Made by a program: the position numbers and the translations under genes. Under the pieces are notes generated by a model. That model made no database searches. It had not been told where the DNA came from and was given only the letters and a program-made list of their open reading frames with translations. From contig JAKQEM010000018.1 of the NCBI GenBank assembly GCA_029558515.1, positions 1 to 64,000 of the forward strand: a stretch of DNA of 64,000 bases. The letters run 5' to 3'. Positions 8,481-17,885 of the stretch are shown in pieces; position 1 is the stretch's first letter, and every line of letters begins with the position of its first letter. Source of the stretch: a bacterium. Its GTDB lineage: Bacteria > Patescibacteriota > Gracilibacteria > Peribacterales > Peribacteraceae.

Positions 8481-9803
8481 ATGCCCTCGTTATTGCCCGG
8501 TCGTCGCGCCACACTGCTGACCGTCGTCGTGACGATCATTCTTCTCGGCGGTTTCGCCCTGCGGCTCTGGTTCTCGCCACATCGCGGCTCGCCGGGCGAT
8601 CTGAACATCAATCAAAACTGGATGCGCAGTGCGGCGACCTTCGGATTCGTAGAATCCTTTCGCACCCAAGTGGACGGTAACATGTGGCCGAATCACGGCC
8701 CAGTCGCCATCGGACTGTTTGCGATCACCGAACAAGCCTATCGCACGGTGGTTTCATCATCAGAGGAGGTGGTGCAGCCGGTGCACATGATCTACTCGAA
8801 ACTGCCCGCGATCTCCTTTGATCTGCTCCTCGCGCTTCTGCTCTTCCTCATCATGGCGCGGCTGTACGATCGGAAGGCCGGTTTGATTGCAGCCGGCATC
8901 GTCGCAGTGCACCCCGTGCTGATTCTGGAATCCGCACTCTGGGGTCAGACCGATGTCATCTACTCCTTTTTCGTTCTTCTCTCCCTCTTTCTGGTCACTC
9001 GTCCGACCGCGCTCCCCGCGGGGCTGGGCGGCGTAGCCTACGCGCTTGCCGTCCTGCAGAAACCACATGCGTTGATTTTCGCGCCGCTGCTTCTGTTCAT
9101 TCTGCTCCCCAAGTGGCGCTCTCTGATGCTCTGCGCCGGAGCGGGCCTGCTCACCGCAGGCATTACCCTCCTTCCGTTCTATCTTGCGGGACATCCGGAG
9201 AGCGTCATGCGCATCTATCTGAATGCGCCGAATGAAGCATGGAGACTGTCATGGCGTGCGTACAACGCATGGTGGATGCTCTTCGGTGACAATGCGTGGG
9301 AACGCAACGGGTTGGAGGCATTCTTCTTCGGCCGGTCCTACCGTACCATCGGGCTGGCGCTATTCGGTGCCTCCTATGCCTACATTCTCACGGTGATGCG
9401 GCGCAGACTGTGGAACGGAGAGCGATTTGTGCCGAGCACGATGGCAGCGGCCGCCGTCGCCCTCTCGTTCTTCCTCTGGAATGCCGGCATGCATGAACGC
9501 TACCTGTTCTCGGTTGCCGTCGTGGGCCTCCCGATGCTGTGGGCCGGGACCCGTTTGCGCACGCTGTACGTCTGGATCACCGCTCTGCACTACGCCAATC
9601 TGGCGGTAGTCCTTCCGCTCATCTCCGTGGAAAACAGGCTGCTGGCGCTGTTTCCCGTTCTCCCCGTCTTCATCGCCACGCAACTGGTCGTCGCGTTCTT
9701 CCTTCTGATGCACGCGCTGTGGACCGATGGCAAAGACGCGCTTACGGAACGATTGCGTCCGCGTTTCGTGGCAGCGCTACTGCGTAGTGCCCGAAAGGCG
9801 TGA
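8481..9803 (+). CDS. Polytopic GT-C glycosyltransferase, single-unit paralog
   Basis: The 440-residue membrane protein has about ten hydrophobic helices. 'ESALWGQTDVIYSFFVLLSL', 'QKPHALIFAPLLLF' and 'NAGMHERYLFSVAVVGLP' are shared with both halves of the larger protein at 11456-14065, so it is a one-unit member of the same family. The external-loop Asp in 'GDLNINQNWM' is the likely catalytic region by analogy with other GT-C enzymes. The sugar and acceptor are unknown. An in-frame ATG at 8463 is possible, but 8481 fits the -10 spacing. Its last 62 bases overlap the convergent gene at 9742. Confidence 0.7.
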   Translation: MPSLLPGRRATLLTVVVTIILLGGFALRLWFSPHRGSPGDLNINQNWMRSAATFGFVESFRTQVDGNMWPNHGPVAIGLFAITEQAYRTVVSSSEEVVQPVHMIYSKLPAISFDLLLALLLFLIMARLYDRKAGLIAAGIVAVHPVLILESALWGQTDVIYSFFVLLSLFLVTRPTALPAGLGGVAYALAVLQKPHALIFAPLLLFILLPKWRSLMLCAGAGLLTAGITLLPFYLAGHPESVMRIYLNAPNEAWRLSWRAYNAWWMLFGDNAWERNGLEAFFFGRSYRTIGLALFGASYAYILTVMRRRLWNGERFVPSTMAAAAVALSFFLWNAGMHERYLFSVAVVGLPMLWAGTRLRTLYVWITALHYANLAVVLPLISVENRLLALFPVLPVFIATQLVVAFFLLMHALWTDGKDALTERLRPRFVAALLRSARKA

Positions 9804-11364
9804 CAATAAACTCATTGTTGTGAAACGCTGCAACCTCACCTTCCTGCAGAACGTAGGCGACGACGGGCAACCCCTGGCAACGTCGTACTCCAAATACATA
9901 CCGATCCATGGAAGCGATGCTGGAAGCGGGGGCAGTAGGATCATTGGTCACCCGAGTCCGCAAATATGTCCGCGGATTCATCCGGGTGGCAAACAGCACG
10001 TACATGTACGCTTGGTTGACATTCTCTGTCACACAAATGGTGCCGGACGGCTTCTCCTGCACGGCATACCGAATGGCGTCATTGATGGACGCATAAAATC
10101 CGTCGGCGCCGGCAACGGCAGGATATGTCGTGAAGTACGCATGTGTGAAGCCGACAAAGGAAAGCGTGTACACGATGATAATCATCGAAAAAATCGCCGA
10201 GTATGAACGAAAAATTGTGATACCAAGCGCAGTGAAATAGATGAAAGGAAGGAAAAGTAGATTGATGCGGTTGGTATTCACCGCCATCAACCCCGCCATC
10301 AAAACTGCGGTGAGTAACCAAAGCGTCACCACCCAACGAGCGGAAAATTTCCGCATTTGTTTCCATCTGCTCGTCGTACGCAGGATCCCCAATAGCGCCA
10401 AGGGCAGACTGAATGCATAGAGTACTCCGTACGATGGAAGGTTGTTCCAGAGCAACCCATCATTCTGCGTACGCATGTAATTCCAAAAGATGCGGAAGTT
10501 TTGCATGACAGTACGCAACGGATCACTGCCAAAGACAGCCGAAACTTGCTCGTATCGAGCTTCTCCCTGCAAACGCGGAATGCTAAAAAATGGAGTAATG
10601 ATTGCCGGAAGATCAAATTGATTGATAATAAGATAGAGCAGATGAGGCGTCGCGAGAACAATGAGCAGCATCCATGCGACGATAATGGTGCGCAGAGGAA
10701 TGCGGCGATATGCCAGCAGATACAACGATGAAAGAACTGCAAAAACAGGCACCGCAAAATACGCCGCGCCGTGCGTGCCCAGCGCAAGGCCGAGGAAAAG
10801 GAAAGAAACGTTCATCAACCGCGGCCGCTCGATGGCACATACCAAAAAATATGCCCCGGCCAAAAAGAAAAATGGCAGCGCAGTTTCGTCGATCCCCACG
10901 CGCGAAGAGACGATGTGCCACGGGGAAATGGCCAGGAGAAATGCCGCGAGCAGGCCCGTTCCCTTCCCCTCGATCTTCCGCGCAAGCAAGTATAAAAGTA
11001 AAACGCTCGCTATGCCCAGCAGAACGTTGACGATGCGCGCGGTCCCCTCATTGAGCCCGAAGACCGCAATGAACGGCATGGCAAGGTATGCTGGAATGGC
11101 ATTCATACCCGAGCCCCAAGAAACAAGTGCCATCGGAAACGGATAACCCGTCCTGTCGATGCCAAAATGCAAAAGAGAGTACGCATCATAGGCAGTCGAA
11201 GCTTCGTCTTGATTCAATCCCGGAGGAATATTGGGGAATCCGGCGACGCGTACGACGATGGCAAGAGCAAGCACAAGCAGCAGCAATGCATTGCTGCGTA
11301 CTCTCATCGGCAAACGTCCATACACTCGCGACATGACGGTCGAAGCAGGAAAGGCATTGAACAT
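9742..11364 (-). CDS. ArnT/PMT-like GT39 membrane glycosyltransferase
   Basis: The 540-residue product has about twelve hydrophobic segments. The external-loop motif 'GLNQDEASTAYDAYSLL' carries the Asp-Glu expected for PMT_2/ArnT-type enzymes, and 'RKIEGKGTGLLAAFLLAISPWHI' is typical of the family. A soluble C-terminal part starts near residue 410. Family members use polyprenyl-phosphate sugars; the acceptor is unknown. The ATG at 11364 lies seven bases after TATAGT (plus 11372-11377). An ATG at 11334 is a possible alternative. It is unlike the 'MHERYLF' family next door, so two GT-C lineages coexist here. Confidence 0.72.
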   Translation of the reverse strand: MFNAFPASTVMSRVYGRLPMRVRSNALLLLVLALAIVVRVAGFPNIPPGLNQDEASTAYDAYSLLHFGIDRTGYPFPMALVSWGSGMNAIPAYLAMPFIAVFGLNEGTARIVNVLLGIASVLLLYLLARKIEGKGTGLLAAFLLAISPWHIVSSRVGIDETALPFFFLAGAYFLVCAIERPRLMNVSFLFLGLALGTHGAAYFAVPVFAVLSSLYLLAYRRIPLRTIIVAWMLLIVLATPHLLYLIINQFDLPAIITPFFSIPRLQGEARYEQVSAVFGSDPLRTVMQNFRIFWNYMRTQNDGLLWNNLPSYGVLYAFSLPLALLGILRTTSRWKQMRKFSARWVVTLWLLTAVLMAGLMAVNTNRINLLFLPFIYFTALGITIFRSYSAIFSMIIIVYTLSFVGFTHAYFTTYPAVAGADGFYASINDAIRYAVQEKPSGTICVTENVNQAYMYVLFATRMNPRTYLRTRVTNDPTAPASSIASMDRYVFGVRRCQGLPVVAYVLQEGEVAAFHNNEFIVTPFGHYAVALPRNADAIVP

Positions 11365-11455
11365 GCGTTCCACTATACCAACACTTGTGCTTTGTGACAG
11401 CGTAACCCGTCAGCGGATTGCCGTTTCTCTCTTGGCACGATACGCTGTGAGCCGC

Positions 11456-14065
11456 ATGCTCATCAGGTCTATACGCTTTTTTCGTCTCGTCGCACCGATC
11501 CTCTTACTTGCGATGGGGGGAATGCTGCTGCGTCTCTGGCTGGCTCCCATGGTGGCACAGGTGGATATCAATGCGTTTCGCAGCTGGATGGAAACGGGGG
11601 TAAAACTGGGTGTGGTGCGATCCTACTCGGAACAAGTCTCCAGTCCGTGGCTCACGAATTATCCTCCCGTGGGGATGTATCTCATTACTGCTTCCGGATA
11701 CCTCTACAAATGGTTGGCATCGCCGGAATTTTCCATGGCGGATCCGACGTACATGGTATTCACAAAATTGCCCGCTCTTCTCTCGGACGTCGTGACGGCA
11801 TGCCTCTTGCTTCTCTTCTTTGTAAAACTGCGGCGCAAACGATTGGGTCTCATCGCCGCGACGATCTACCTCTTGCATCCCGCAGTCCTGTATGAGAGTG
11901 CTCTCTGGGGACAAATGGATAGCCTGAGCGCCATGTTCGCCATGGGTGCACTGACGGCCGCCGTATGGAAAAAACCTTCCCTGGCCATGATGATCGCCGT
12001 GCTCGGCATGTTCACCAAACCCCAGGGGATTATTTTCGTTCCGCTCTTCCTCTTTCTTCTACCCGCCAAACCCAAACCGCTCCTTCGCGCTTTTGCCTTG
12101 TCGGCTGCCGCCGTGATCGTCGTCCTGCTGCCATTCCTTCTTGCGGGAAAAACGGGAGACGCGCTGGGTGTGTTCAATCTTGATGCCACCTTGAAGCAAA
12201 CACACATTTCCTGGAACGCCTTCAATGTCTGGTGGGCGGCTTTGGGACCGGAACTGTCCAATGCCGCCTCAGCCACATCGATGCTTGGATTCGTGACATA
12301 CCGGCATGCAGGCATCCTGCTCTTTGGCACACTCTACTTGATTCTCCTCCTCGCCCATCGCAAGCAACTGCGCGGAGATCTCTCTGCCGAACGGAACGCA
12401 GCGACCCTTTCCTGCGTCGCGGGACTGATTGCGTACGGCATGTTCATGCTGGCACCGGAAATGCATGAACGCTACTTGTTCCCCTATCTCGCTCTCGCTC
12501 TTCCGCACGCACTGCTTCGGCTCCGTGTGCTTCTTCTCTACGTCACCGTCTCCGTCTTGTACTTGCTGAATCTCATGCATGTCTTTTCCTTCATGCCATG
12601 GCAAACGCACATGCTCGCTTGGCCGCTCCTTTCAGGACCGATCATCGCCATGGCTCAGACATTCGTTTTTTTCCTGACAGTTGCCGCACTCACGCGCTGG
12701 GATCAATTGCGCCTTGAACTCCTCTCCCTATCCAAGCGATGCGCACACATCGGGAAGCGCATCATCGACAATCGGCATTTTACTGTGAGCGTTCTCGTTC
12801 TGCTGGGGTTTCTTCTGCGTCTGATCGTCGCATTGCATCCCGGCTACGGATTCGATGTCGGCACGAACCAAGGCTGGGCATGGACCGGAGCCGTGAACGG
12901 CGTCACTACTTCGTATACGGAACAGCTGGACGGCACCATGATCCCCGACTATCCGCCATTCTCACTCATGCTCTTCACCGGAGTGGGGGAAGTCTATCGT
13001 CTGTTCGCCGCTGAGCGGGAAGCGCATCCACTTCTGTTCCGCCTCCTCATAAAACTGCCGTCGATTACCTGCGATCTTCTCATCATTGTCACGCTCTACT
13101 TCCTGCTCACGTGGCTGAAGAACAAACGCGCGGGCATGCTTGCGGCGCTCATTGCAGCCCTCCATCCCGCCATCTGGTACGACTCATCGGCTTGGGGGCA
13201 AACCGATGTCATCTTCACGCTGTTTGTTCTGCTCTCCCTGCTCTCCCTTGGATGGAATCATGCGAAATTGGGCGGCACACTGGGCGCATTGGCACTCTTC
13301 ACCAAGGTGCATGCCATCGCCTTCTACCCGCTGTTTCTGATTGCCACACGTCTACGGTGGAAATCCATTCTCCAGGCTATCGCAGGAGGGCTCTTTGCGT
13401 TTGCGCTCATCTTCACTCCGTTCTTCCTTGCGGGCACGGGCATGCAAGCATTGGATGCATTTATCAAAGTCATCGGCAGTTACCACATGGTATCGGCAAA
13501 CGGCTATAACTTCTGGTGGGCGCTTTTGGATCAGGCAGCCTGGGATCGGCAGGATACCCTCCTGTTGCTGGGGCCTCTCACCTACCGACACGTCGGACTG
13601 CTCTTGGTCCTCCTCTCCTATACCCTGGTCCTCTGGCCTCTCTACCGGCTGCTGCGTACCAAGGCAACGAACCGCGTCATCACGGAAGCACTCCTTGCGG
13701 CGGCGGCCGTGTGCGCGTTCGCTTTTTTCCTCTTCAACACGGAAATGCATGAACGCTATCTGTTCCCCTTCACGGTGTTTGGACTGCCACTGGTGTTCTT
13801 CCATCGAAGCTATTGGCTTTCGTACTGGGGTGCGACAAGCGCCTTCCTCCTGAATCTGATGAGTTTTCTTCGAGCGCCGGATGCCATCGGATGGCTGTTT
13901 GATACGTTCCCCACCATCGACAGCGCGATCGCTTCCCTGCAAGTGGTCTTGTTTGTTCTGCTTCTCATCCGCGTCCGCAGATATTCCCTGCGTGTCCCCC
14001 CGTTGAGATCGAGTCCTTTGGGGACGCTCGTGCGTACGTGGTATGCTCGCACTCGTTTATTATAA
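11456..14065 (+). CDS. Tandem-duplicated GT-C membrane glycosyltransferase (two homologous halves)
   Basis: The 869-residue product consists of two homologous units of about 430 residues. The first unit carries 'NYPPVGMYLI', 'YESALWGQMDSLSAMF', 'FTKPQGIIFVPLFLF' and 'APEMHERYLFPYL'. The second carries 'DYPPFSLMLF', 'YDSSAWGQTDVIFTLF', 'FTKVHAIAFYPLFLI' and 'NTEMHERYLFPFTV'. Each unit has about ten membrane segments. The protein at 8481-9803 is a third copy of one unit. The start at 11456 gives a membrane anchor directly and lies nine bases after a TACGCT -10. The frame extends upstream to 11231, but that part overlaps the divergent gene. Function beyond polyprenyl-linked sugar transfer cannot be stated. 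Confidence 0.75.
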   Translation: MLIRSIRFFRLVAPILLLAMGGMLLRLWLAPMVAQVDINAFRSWMETGVKLGVVRSYSEQVSSPWLTNYPPVGMYLITASGYLYKWLASPEFSMADPTYMVFTKLPALLSDVVTACLLLLFFVKLRRKRLGLIAATIYLLHPAVLYESALWGQMDSLSAMFAMGALTAAVWKKPSLAMMIAVLGMFTKPQGIIFVPLFLFLLPAKPKPLLRAFALSAAAVIVVLLPFLLAGKTGDALGVFNLDATLKQTHISWNAFNVWWAALGPELSNAASATSMLGFVTYRHAGILLFGTLYLILLLAHRKQLRGDLSAERNAATLSCVAGLIAYGMFMLAPEMHERYLFPYLALALPHALLRLRVLLLYVTVSVLYLLNLMHVFSFMPWQTHMLAWPLLSGPIIAMAQTFVFFLTVAALTRWDQLRLELLSLSKRCAHIGKRIIDNRHFTVSVLVLLGFLLRLIVALHPGYGFDVGTNQGWAWTGAVNGVTTSYTEQLDGTMIPDYPPFSLMLFTGVGEVYRLFAAEREAHPLLFRLLIKLPSITCDLLIIVTLYFLLTWLKNKRAGMLAALIAALHPAIWYDSSAWGQTDVIFTLFVLLSLLSLGWNHAKLGGTLGALALFTKVHAIAFYPLFLIATRLRWKSILQAIAGGLFAFALIFTPFFLAGTGMQALDAFIKVIGSYHMVSANGYNFWWALLDQAAWDRQDTLLLLGPLTYRHVGLLLVLLSYTLVLWPLYRLLRTKATNRVITEALLAAAAVCAFAFFLFNTEMHERYLFPFTVFGLPLVFFHRSYWLSYWGATSAFLLNLMSFLRAPDAIGWLFDTFPTIDSAIASLQVVLFVLLLIRVRRYSLRVPPLRSSPLGTLVRTWYARTRLL

Positions 14066-14108
14066 CCTTTCTGCCGTTTCTGCCTTTCCCCACCTTCCTC
14101 ACTTCCCG

Positions 14109-15512
14109 ATGCCCGCCACCTCCCTCGATCAAATCGTTTCCCTCTGCAAGCGCAGGGGCTTCATCTTCCCCGGCTCGGAGATCTACGGAGGACTGGCCAA
14201 CACGTGGGACTACGGTCCGCTCGGAGTGGAATTGAAGAATAATGTAAAACGGGAATGGTGGGAGACATTCGTTCACAAGCGCCCCGACATGATCGGGACG
14301 GACGCGGCAATCCTCATGAACAGACGGGTCTGGGAGGCAAGCGGACACGTCACATCCTTTACCGATCCTCTGATCGACTGCAAGAAATGCAAAGCGCGCT
14401 TCCGCGGCGACAAACTGCTGGAAGAGAAGATCGGCGTGGAGGCCGTCACCGTTCTGACCCTCGATCAAATTCAGCCGATGATGATGGCGGAGAACGTCGT
14501 CTGTCCCAACTGCGGCAAGAATGATTGGACGCCGACCAAACAGTTCAACATGATGTTCAAGACGCATCAAGGTGTGGTGGAAGATGCGGCTGCACTCGTG
14601 TACCTGCGGCCGGAAACTGCGCAAGGCATGTTCGTGAACTTCAAGAACGTCATCGACACCATGCGAATGCGTTTGCCCTTCGGCATGGGGCAGATCGGCA
14701 AGGCTTTCCGCAATGAAATCACGCCGGGCAACTTCACCTTCCGCACGCGCGAGTTCGAACAGATGGAGATCGAGTACTTCTTCGATCCATCGGTGACTGA
14801 CTGGGAAACGCTGTTTGAAGAATGGAAAGCGCTGGAATGGGAGTGGTTCACGTCCCTCGGTCTTTCTCCCAAACGCCTGCGCTTCCGTGAACACACGCAG
14901 GAGGAGTTGGCTTTTTACAGCACTCGTACCATCGACATCGAATACCTCTTCCCGTGGGGCTGGGGCGAGCTCTCGGGTCTCGCCAATCGCACGGATTACG
15001 ACCTTGCGCAGCATGAGCAGTTCTCCGGCCAGGATTTGAAATACACCGATCCCGATGATCCGACACGAAAGTTCCTTCCGCATGTGCTGGAACCGACCTT
15101 CGGGTGCGATCGATCCGTCCTGACCTTCCTTTTGGAAGCCTACACCGAAGAAATTCTGGAGAATGGCGAAACGCGTACCGTCATGAAATTTCATCCGAGC
15201 ATCGCGCCCATCGACATCGCTATTCTCCCTCTCTCTAAGAAGGAGCACCTTATTGCCAAGGCAAAAGAACTGTACAATAAAATTGTGCAGGAAACGGATC
15301 TCGTGGTGGATTTCGACGTCACGGGAAGCATCGGGAAACGCTACCGACGCCAGGATGAAATCGGAACGCCCAAGGCCGTCACGGTCGATTTCGGCTCATT
15401 GGGTGAAGATTCCGCACAGGGTGAAAAGGACACCGTCACCATCCGGGACCGCGACACGCTGGAACAGATCCGCGTTCCCATCGGAGAGCTCATCGCATCG
15501 CTTGAGCGATAG
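14109..15512 (+). CDS. glyS: Glycyl-tRNA synthetase, single-chain alpha2 type
   Basis: The 467-residue class II synthetase charges tRNA-Gly. 'GFIFPGSEIYGGLANTWDYG' near the N-terminus is diagnostic of the eukaryote/archaeal-type GlyRS. 'YLRPETAQGMFVNF' is motif 2 and 'GDKLLEEKIG' with flanking Cys pairs ('CKKC', 'CPNCGK') forms a zinc-binding insert. The anticodon-binding domain occupies the last 110 residues. Length is normal for this type, and there is no separate beta subunit. The frame opens at 14043, but the ATG at 14109 gives the conserved N-terminus and follows a C/T-rich leader ('ccccaccttcctcacttcccg'). rpsB follows after 235 bases. Confidence 0.93.
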   Translation: MPATSLDQIVSLCKRRGFIFPGSEIYGGLANTWDYGPLGVELKNNVKREWWETFVHKRPDMIGTDAAILMNRRVWEASGHVTSFTDPLIDCKKCKARFRGDKLLEEKIGVEAVTVLTLDQIQPMMMAENVVCPNCGKNDWTPTKQFNMMFKTHQGVVEDAAALVYLRPETAQGMFVNFKNVIDTMRMRLPFGMGQIGKAFRNEITPGNFTFRTREFEQMEIEYFFDPSVTDWETLFEEWKALEWEWFTSLGLSPKRLRFREHTQEELAFYSTRTIDIEYLFPWGWGELSGLANRTDYDLAQHEQFSGQDLKYTDPDDPTRKFLPHVLEPTFGCDRSVLTFLLEAYTEEILENGETRTVMKFHPSIAPIDIAILPLSKKEHLIAKAKELYNKIVQETDLVVDFDVTGSIGKRYRRQDEIGTPKAVTVDFGSLGEDSAQGEKDTVTIRDRDTLEQIRVPIGELIASLER

Positions 15513-15747
15513 GCAGACTCGCCCTTGTCAACGTCCAATGACATGGGCATACTCCCGTCATCACCGGATGCCGATCGCAGCGGTCCTGGCCCGAAGGGCC
15601 ACCCTGAGCGAGTGAGCCCCGACGGGCGAATGAGTCGAAGGGTGACCCAAAGGGAAATCCTCCGCACAGGCGAAACGACGCATCCGGGCAGCCCCCAAGG
15701 ATCTCTTGCACCGCCCCTGTCATTTTCTTTCTTTCCTCACCTCTCCT
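15513..15747. repeat. rpsB leader region with CCCTTCGACTC-type palindrome
   Basis: This spacer holds an imperfect stem-loop at about 15589-15647 with arms 'gccaccctgagcgagt' and 'gagtcgaagggtgacc'. It is a variant of the dispersed 'CCCTTCGACTCGCTCAGGG' palindrome known from many environmental bacterial genomes. The last 30 bases before rpsB are almost entirely C and T. A regulatory role for the hairpin in rpsB expression is possible but unsupported. Confidence 0.5.
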
Positions 15748-16485
15748 ATGCCGATTCCTTCGGAAAAAGAACTGTTGGAACATGCCTGCCATTTCGGTCA
15801 TCCGCGCCAGAAGTGGAATCCCAAGATTGCGCCGTACCTCTATGGCACGCGCAAAGGCATCCATATTTTTGATCTGGAGAAGACCCGCACGGGCCTCACG
15901 AAGGTCTGCGAAGAGCTGCGCGCACTCCAGGAAACCGGCAAAACCATTCTCTTCGTCTCCACCAAGCAGCAGAGTATCCCGCTGATCGAAGACATCGGCC
16001 GCCGTCTCGGACAACCGATCGTCACCAAGAAGTGGATCCCTGGACTCTTGACCAACTGGCCCACCATCAAACGCCGTCTCCAGTACTACCTGGATCTGCG
16101 CCGTTCGTTCCAGACGGGCGAGGTCGAGAAGTACACCAAGAAGGAGCAGACGCAGCTACGCAAGGAACTGACGAAACTCGACATCGCCCTCGCAGGCGTC
16201 GCTTCCATGACGGCCTTGCCGGACGCCATCTTCGTTGTGGACGCCGTGCGCGATAACGTCGCCGTTCTGGAAGCAAGAAAACTCTCCATTCCGGTTTTCG
16301 GCATCTGCGATTCCAACGCCGACCCCCACGCGTTCGCCGCACTCATCCCCGCCAATGACGACGCCGTACGCTCCATTCAGCTCATCCTGGATACCGTGGT
16401 GGCGGAATTGGAAAACGCAAAAATCCGCAAGAACGAACCTGCCAAGTCTGCGACAAAGGAAGCATCGGCCACTGTAGCAGCCTGA
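15748..16485 (+). CDS. rpsB: Small ribosomal subunit protein uS2
   Basis: The 245-residue product begins 'MPIPSEKELLEHACHFGHP' and has 'WNPKIAPYLYGTRKGIHIFDLEKT', 'TKKWIPGLLTNW' and 'ALPDAIFVVDAVRDNVAVLEA', all characteristic of uS2. uS2 binds the 30S head-body junction and helps recruit S1. The ATG at 15748 follows a long pyrimidine tract ('ctttcctcacctctcct') and no purine SD. It precedes tsf, the near-universal bacterial arrangement, with a 97-base spacer that carries heptamer repeats. Confidence 0.95.
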   Translation: MPIPSEKELLEHACHFGHPRQKWNPKIAPYLYGTRKGIHIFDLEKTRTGLTKVCEELRALQETGKTILFVSTKQQSIPLIEDIGRRLGQPIVTKKWIPGLLTNWPTIKRRLQYYLDLRRSFQTGEVEKYTKKEQTQLRKELTKLDIALAGVASMTALPDAIFVVDAVRDNVAVLEARKLSIPVFGICDSNADPHAFAALIPANDDAVRSIQLILDTVVAELENAKIRKNEPAKSATKEASATVAA

Positions 16486-16499
16486 CAGTCACAAGTTTC

Positions 16500-16582
16500 C
16501 GTCCCGAAGTCCGAATCCCGAATCCCCAGTCCTTAGTCCTTAGTCCTTAGTCCCCCGCCCCCCATCCCTACCCCCTCCTCCC
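16500..16582 (+). repeat. Heptanucleotide STRR-like tract before tsf
   Basis: The rpsB-tsf spacer reads as successive 7-mers of the type GAATCCC and AGTCCTT, including three consecutive copies of CTTAGTC. It grades into a C-rich tract that ends at the tsf ATG. Confidence 0.75.
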
Positions 16583-17359
16583 ATGCCCCCCATCTCCGTC
16601 GCCGCCATCCAGTCACTCCGCATCCGCACGGGTGTCCCCATCTCCGCCTGCAAAGAAGCCCTCGAGGAGGCCGGCGGTGACGAGGAGAAAGCCATTGAAC
16701 TGCTGCGCAAACGCGGCATCGCTCAGGCAGCCAAGAAAGCCAGCCGTGCCCAGGCGGAAGGTTTGATCTTCCAGAAAACGAACGACAATACTTGTGCCAT
16801 GTTCGCGTTACGCTGCGAGACGGATTTTGTCGCTCGTGACGAGCACTTCCTGCAAGCAGGCGAACAGATTCTCGACCTGCTGTTCTCCAAGGGAGTGGAA
16901 GCAGCGACGACGTTGGCGTCCGAGGCGCTGCCCGTGCTCGTGCAGAAGCTTGGAGAGAACATCACCGCTGACGAAATGCACCGCATCGAAGCACCGATTC
17001 TCGGCAGCTACCTGCACAGCAATCGGAAGATCGGCGTCATCATCGGTCTGGACGGTGCGACGCAGGAAATCGCCCGCGACATTGCGATGCACGCTGCGGC
17101 ATTGAGCCCCCGTTATGTCCATCCCGAGGAAGTCGGCGCGGACGTCGTAGAGAAGGAGCGCGAGATCTGGCGCGAACAGCTGAAGACCGAAGGCAAGCCG
17201 GAAGCGATATGGGAGAAGATTCTGCTGGGCAAGGAAAAGAAGTTCCGGGAAGAGAACGCAATCACCAAACAGGCATTTGTCAAGGATCCATCCAAGACAG
17301 TCGAACAGCACCTTTCGGACGCAAAGATCACGACCTACGTCCGAATCAGTATCGGCTGA
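16583..17359 (+). CDS. tsf: Elongation factor Ts
   Basis: The 258-residue product exchanges GDP on EF-Tu. 'IQSLRIRTGVPISACKEALEEAGGDEEKAIELLRKRG' (residues about 8-44) is the N-terminal UBA-like domain. 'CETDFVARDEHFL' is the conserved core TDFV motif, and 'HAAALSPRYV' the second core signature. The C-terminal helical part contains 'EKILLGKEKKFREENAI'. Length is near the family norm. The ATG follows 'ccctcctccc', a C/T tract. pyrH and frr, the usual next genes, are absent; a receiver-domain gene follows. Confidence 0.95.
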   Translation: MPPISVAAIQSLRIRTGVPISACKEALEEAGGDEEKAIELLRKRGIAQAAKKASRAQAEGLIFQKTNDNTCAMFALRCETDFVARDEHFLQAGEQILDLLFSKGVEAATTLASEALPVLVQKLGENITADEMHRIEAPILGSYLHSNRKIGVIIGLDGATQEIARDIAMHAAALSPRYVHPEEVGADVVEKEREIWREQLKTEGKPEAIWEKILLGKEKKFREENAITKQAFVKDPSKTVEQHLSDAKITTYVRISIG

Positions 17360-17403
17360 TTCTCTGCACGGTACGATCCCCGGCTTGCTGATGTCGATAT
17401 GTA

Positions 17404-17440
17404 TTGGCAGACGCAAGCCATTTCTGCTATACTGGAACAC
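17404..17440 (+). promoter_or_regulatory. Promoter of CheY-like gene, leaderless geometry
   Basis: TTGGCA (17404-17409), an 18-base spacer and TATACT (17428-17433) are followed by seven bases and a GTG codon. Transcription would start at the GTG itself. Confidence 0.6.
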
Positions 17441-17824
17441 GTGACGACCACACTGGACATCCTCATCGTGGAAGATGATGCGGTACTGCGAAGCCTCTAC
17501 ATCAAAAAATTCGCGACCGCTGGCTACACGATTCGCGCCGCGGAGGACGGCGAGATGGCGCTTGCGGAGATCAACAAGAAGAGCCCCGACATTCTGGTGC
17601 TCGATCTGCACATGCCGAAGATGGACGGATTCCAACTGCTCCAGCAATTTCCCAAGAAAGACCGTCCTTTCGCAGTGGTGATCCTGACGAACTTCGCCGA
17701 CGAACAAACTCGTCAAAAAGGCAAAACACTGGGAGCCGACGACTTCTTCGTGAAGAAAGACATGACCATCAAATCGCTCCTGGAAATGGTGCAGCGCGTG
17801 GGGAAGGAGTGGAAGAAGAAATGA
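17441..17824 (+). CDS. CheY-like stand-alone response regulator receiver
   Basis: The 127-residue product is a single REC domain. 'ILIVEDDAVL' supplies the acidic pocket, 'DILVLDLHMPKMDG' the phospho-acceptor Asp, 'VVILTNFAD' the conserved Thr/Ser site, and 'GADDFFVKKDM' the Lys. No output domain is fused, so it must act through protein contact; no histidine kinase is encoded nearby. The frame opens at 17399 inside the promoter. The GTG at 17441 is seven bases after the -10 and gives a normal N-terminus ('VTTTLDILIVEDD'). Confidence 0.88.
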   Translation: MTTTLDILIVEDDAVLRSLYIKKFATAGYTIRAAEDGEMALAEINKKSPDILVLDLHMPKMDGFQLLQQFPKKDRPFAVVILTNFADEQTRQKGKTLGADDFFVKKDMTIKSLLEMVQRVGKEWKKK

Positions 17825-17885
17825 GGGGAATGCAAAATGTGAAATGCAAAATATTGTGCTGAGATACTTGTTCAATACTGTTGCA

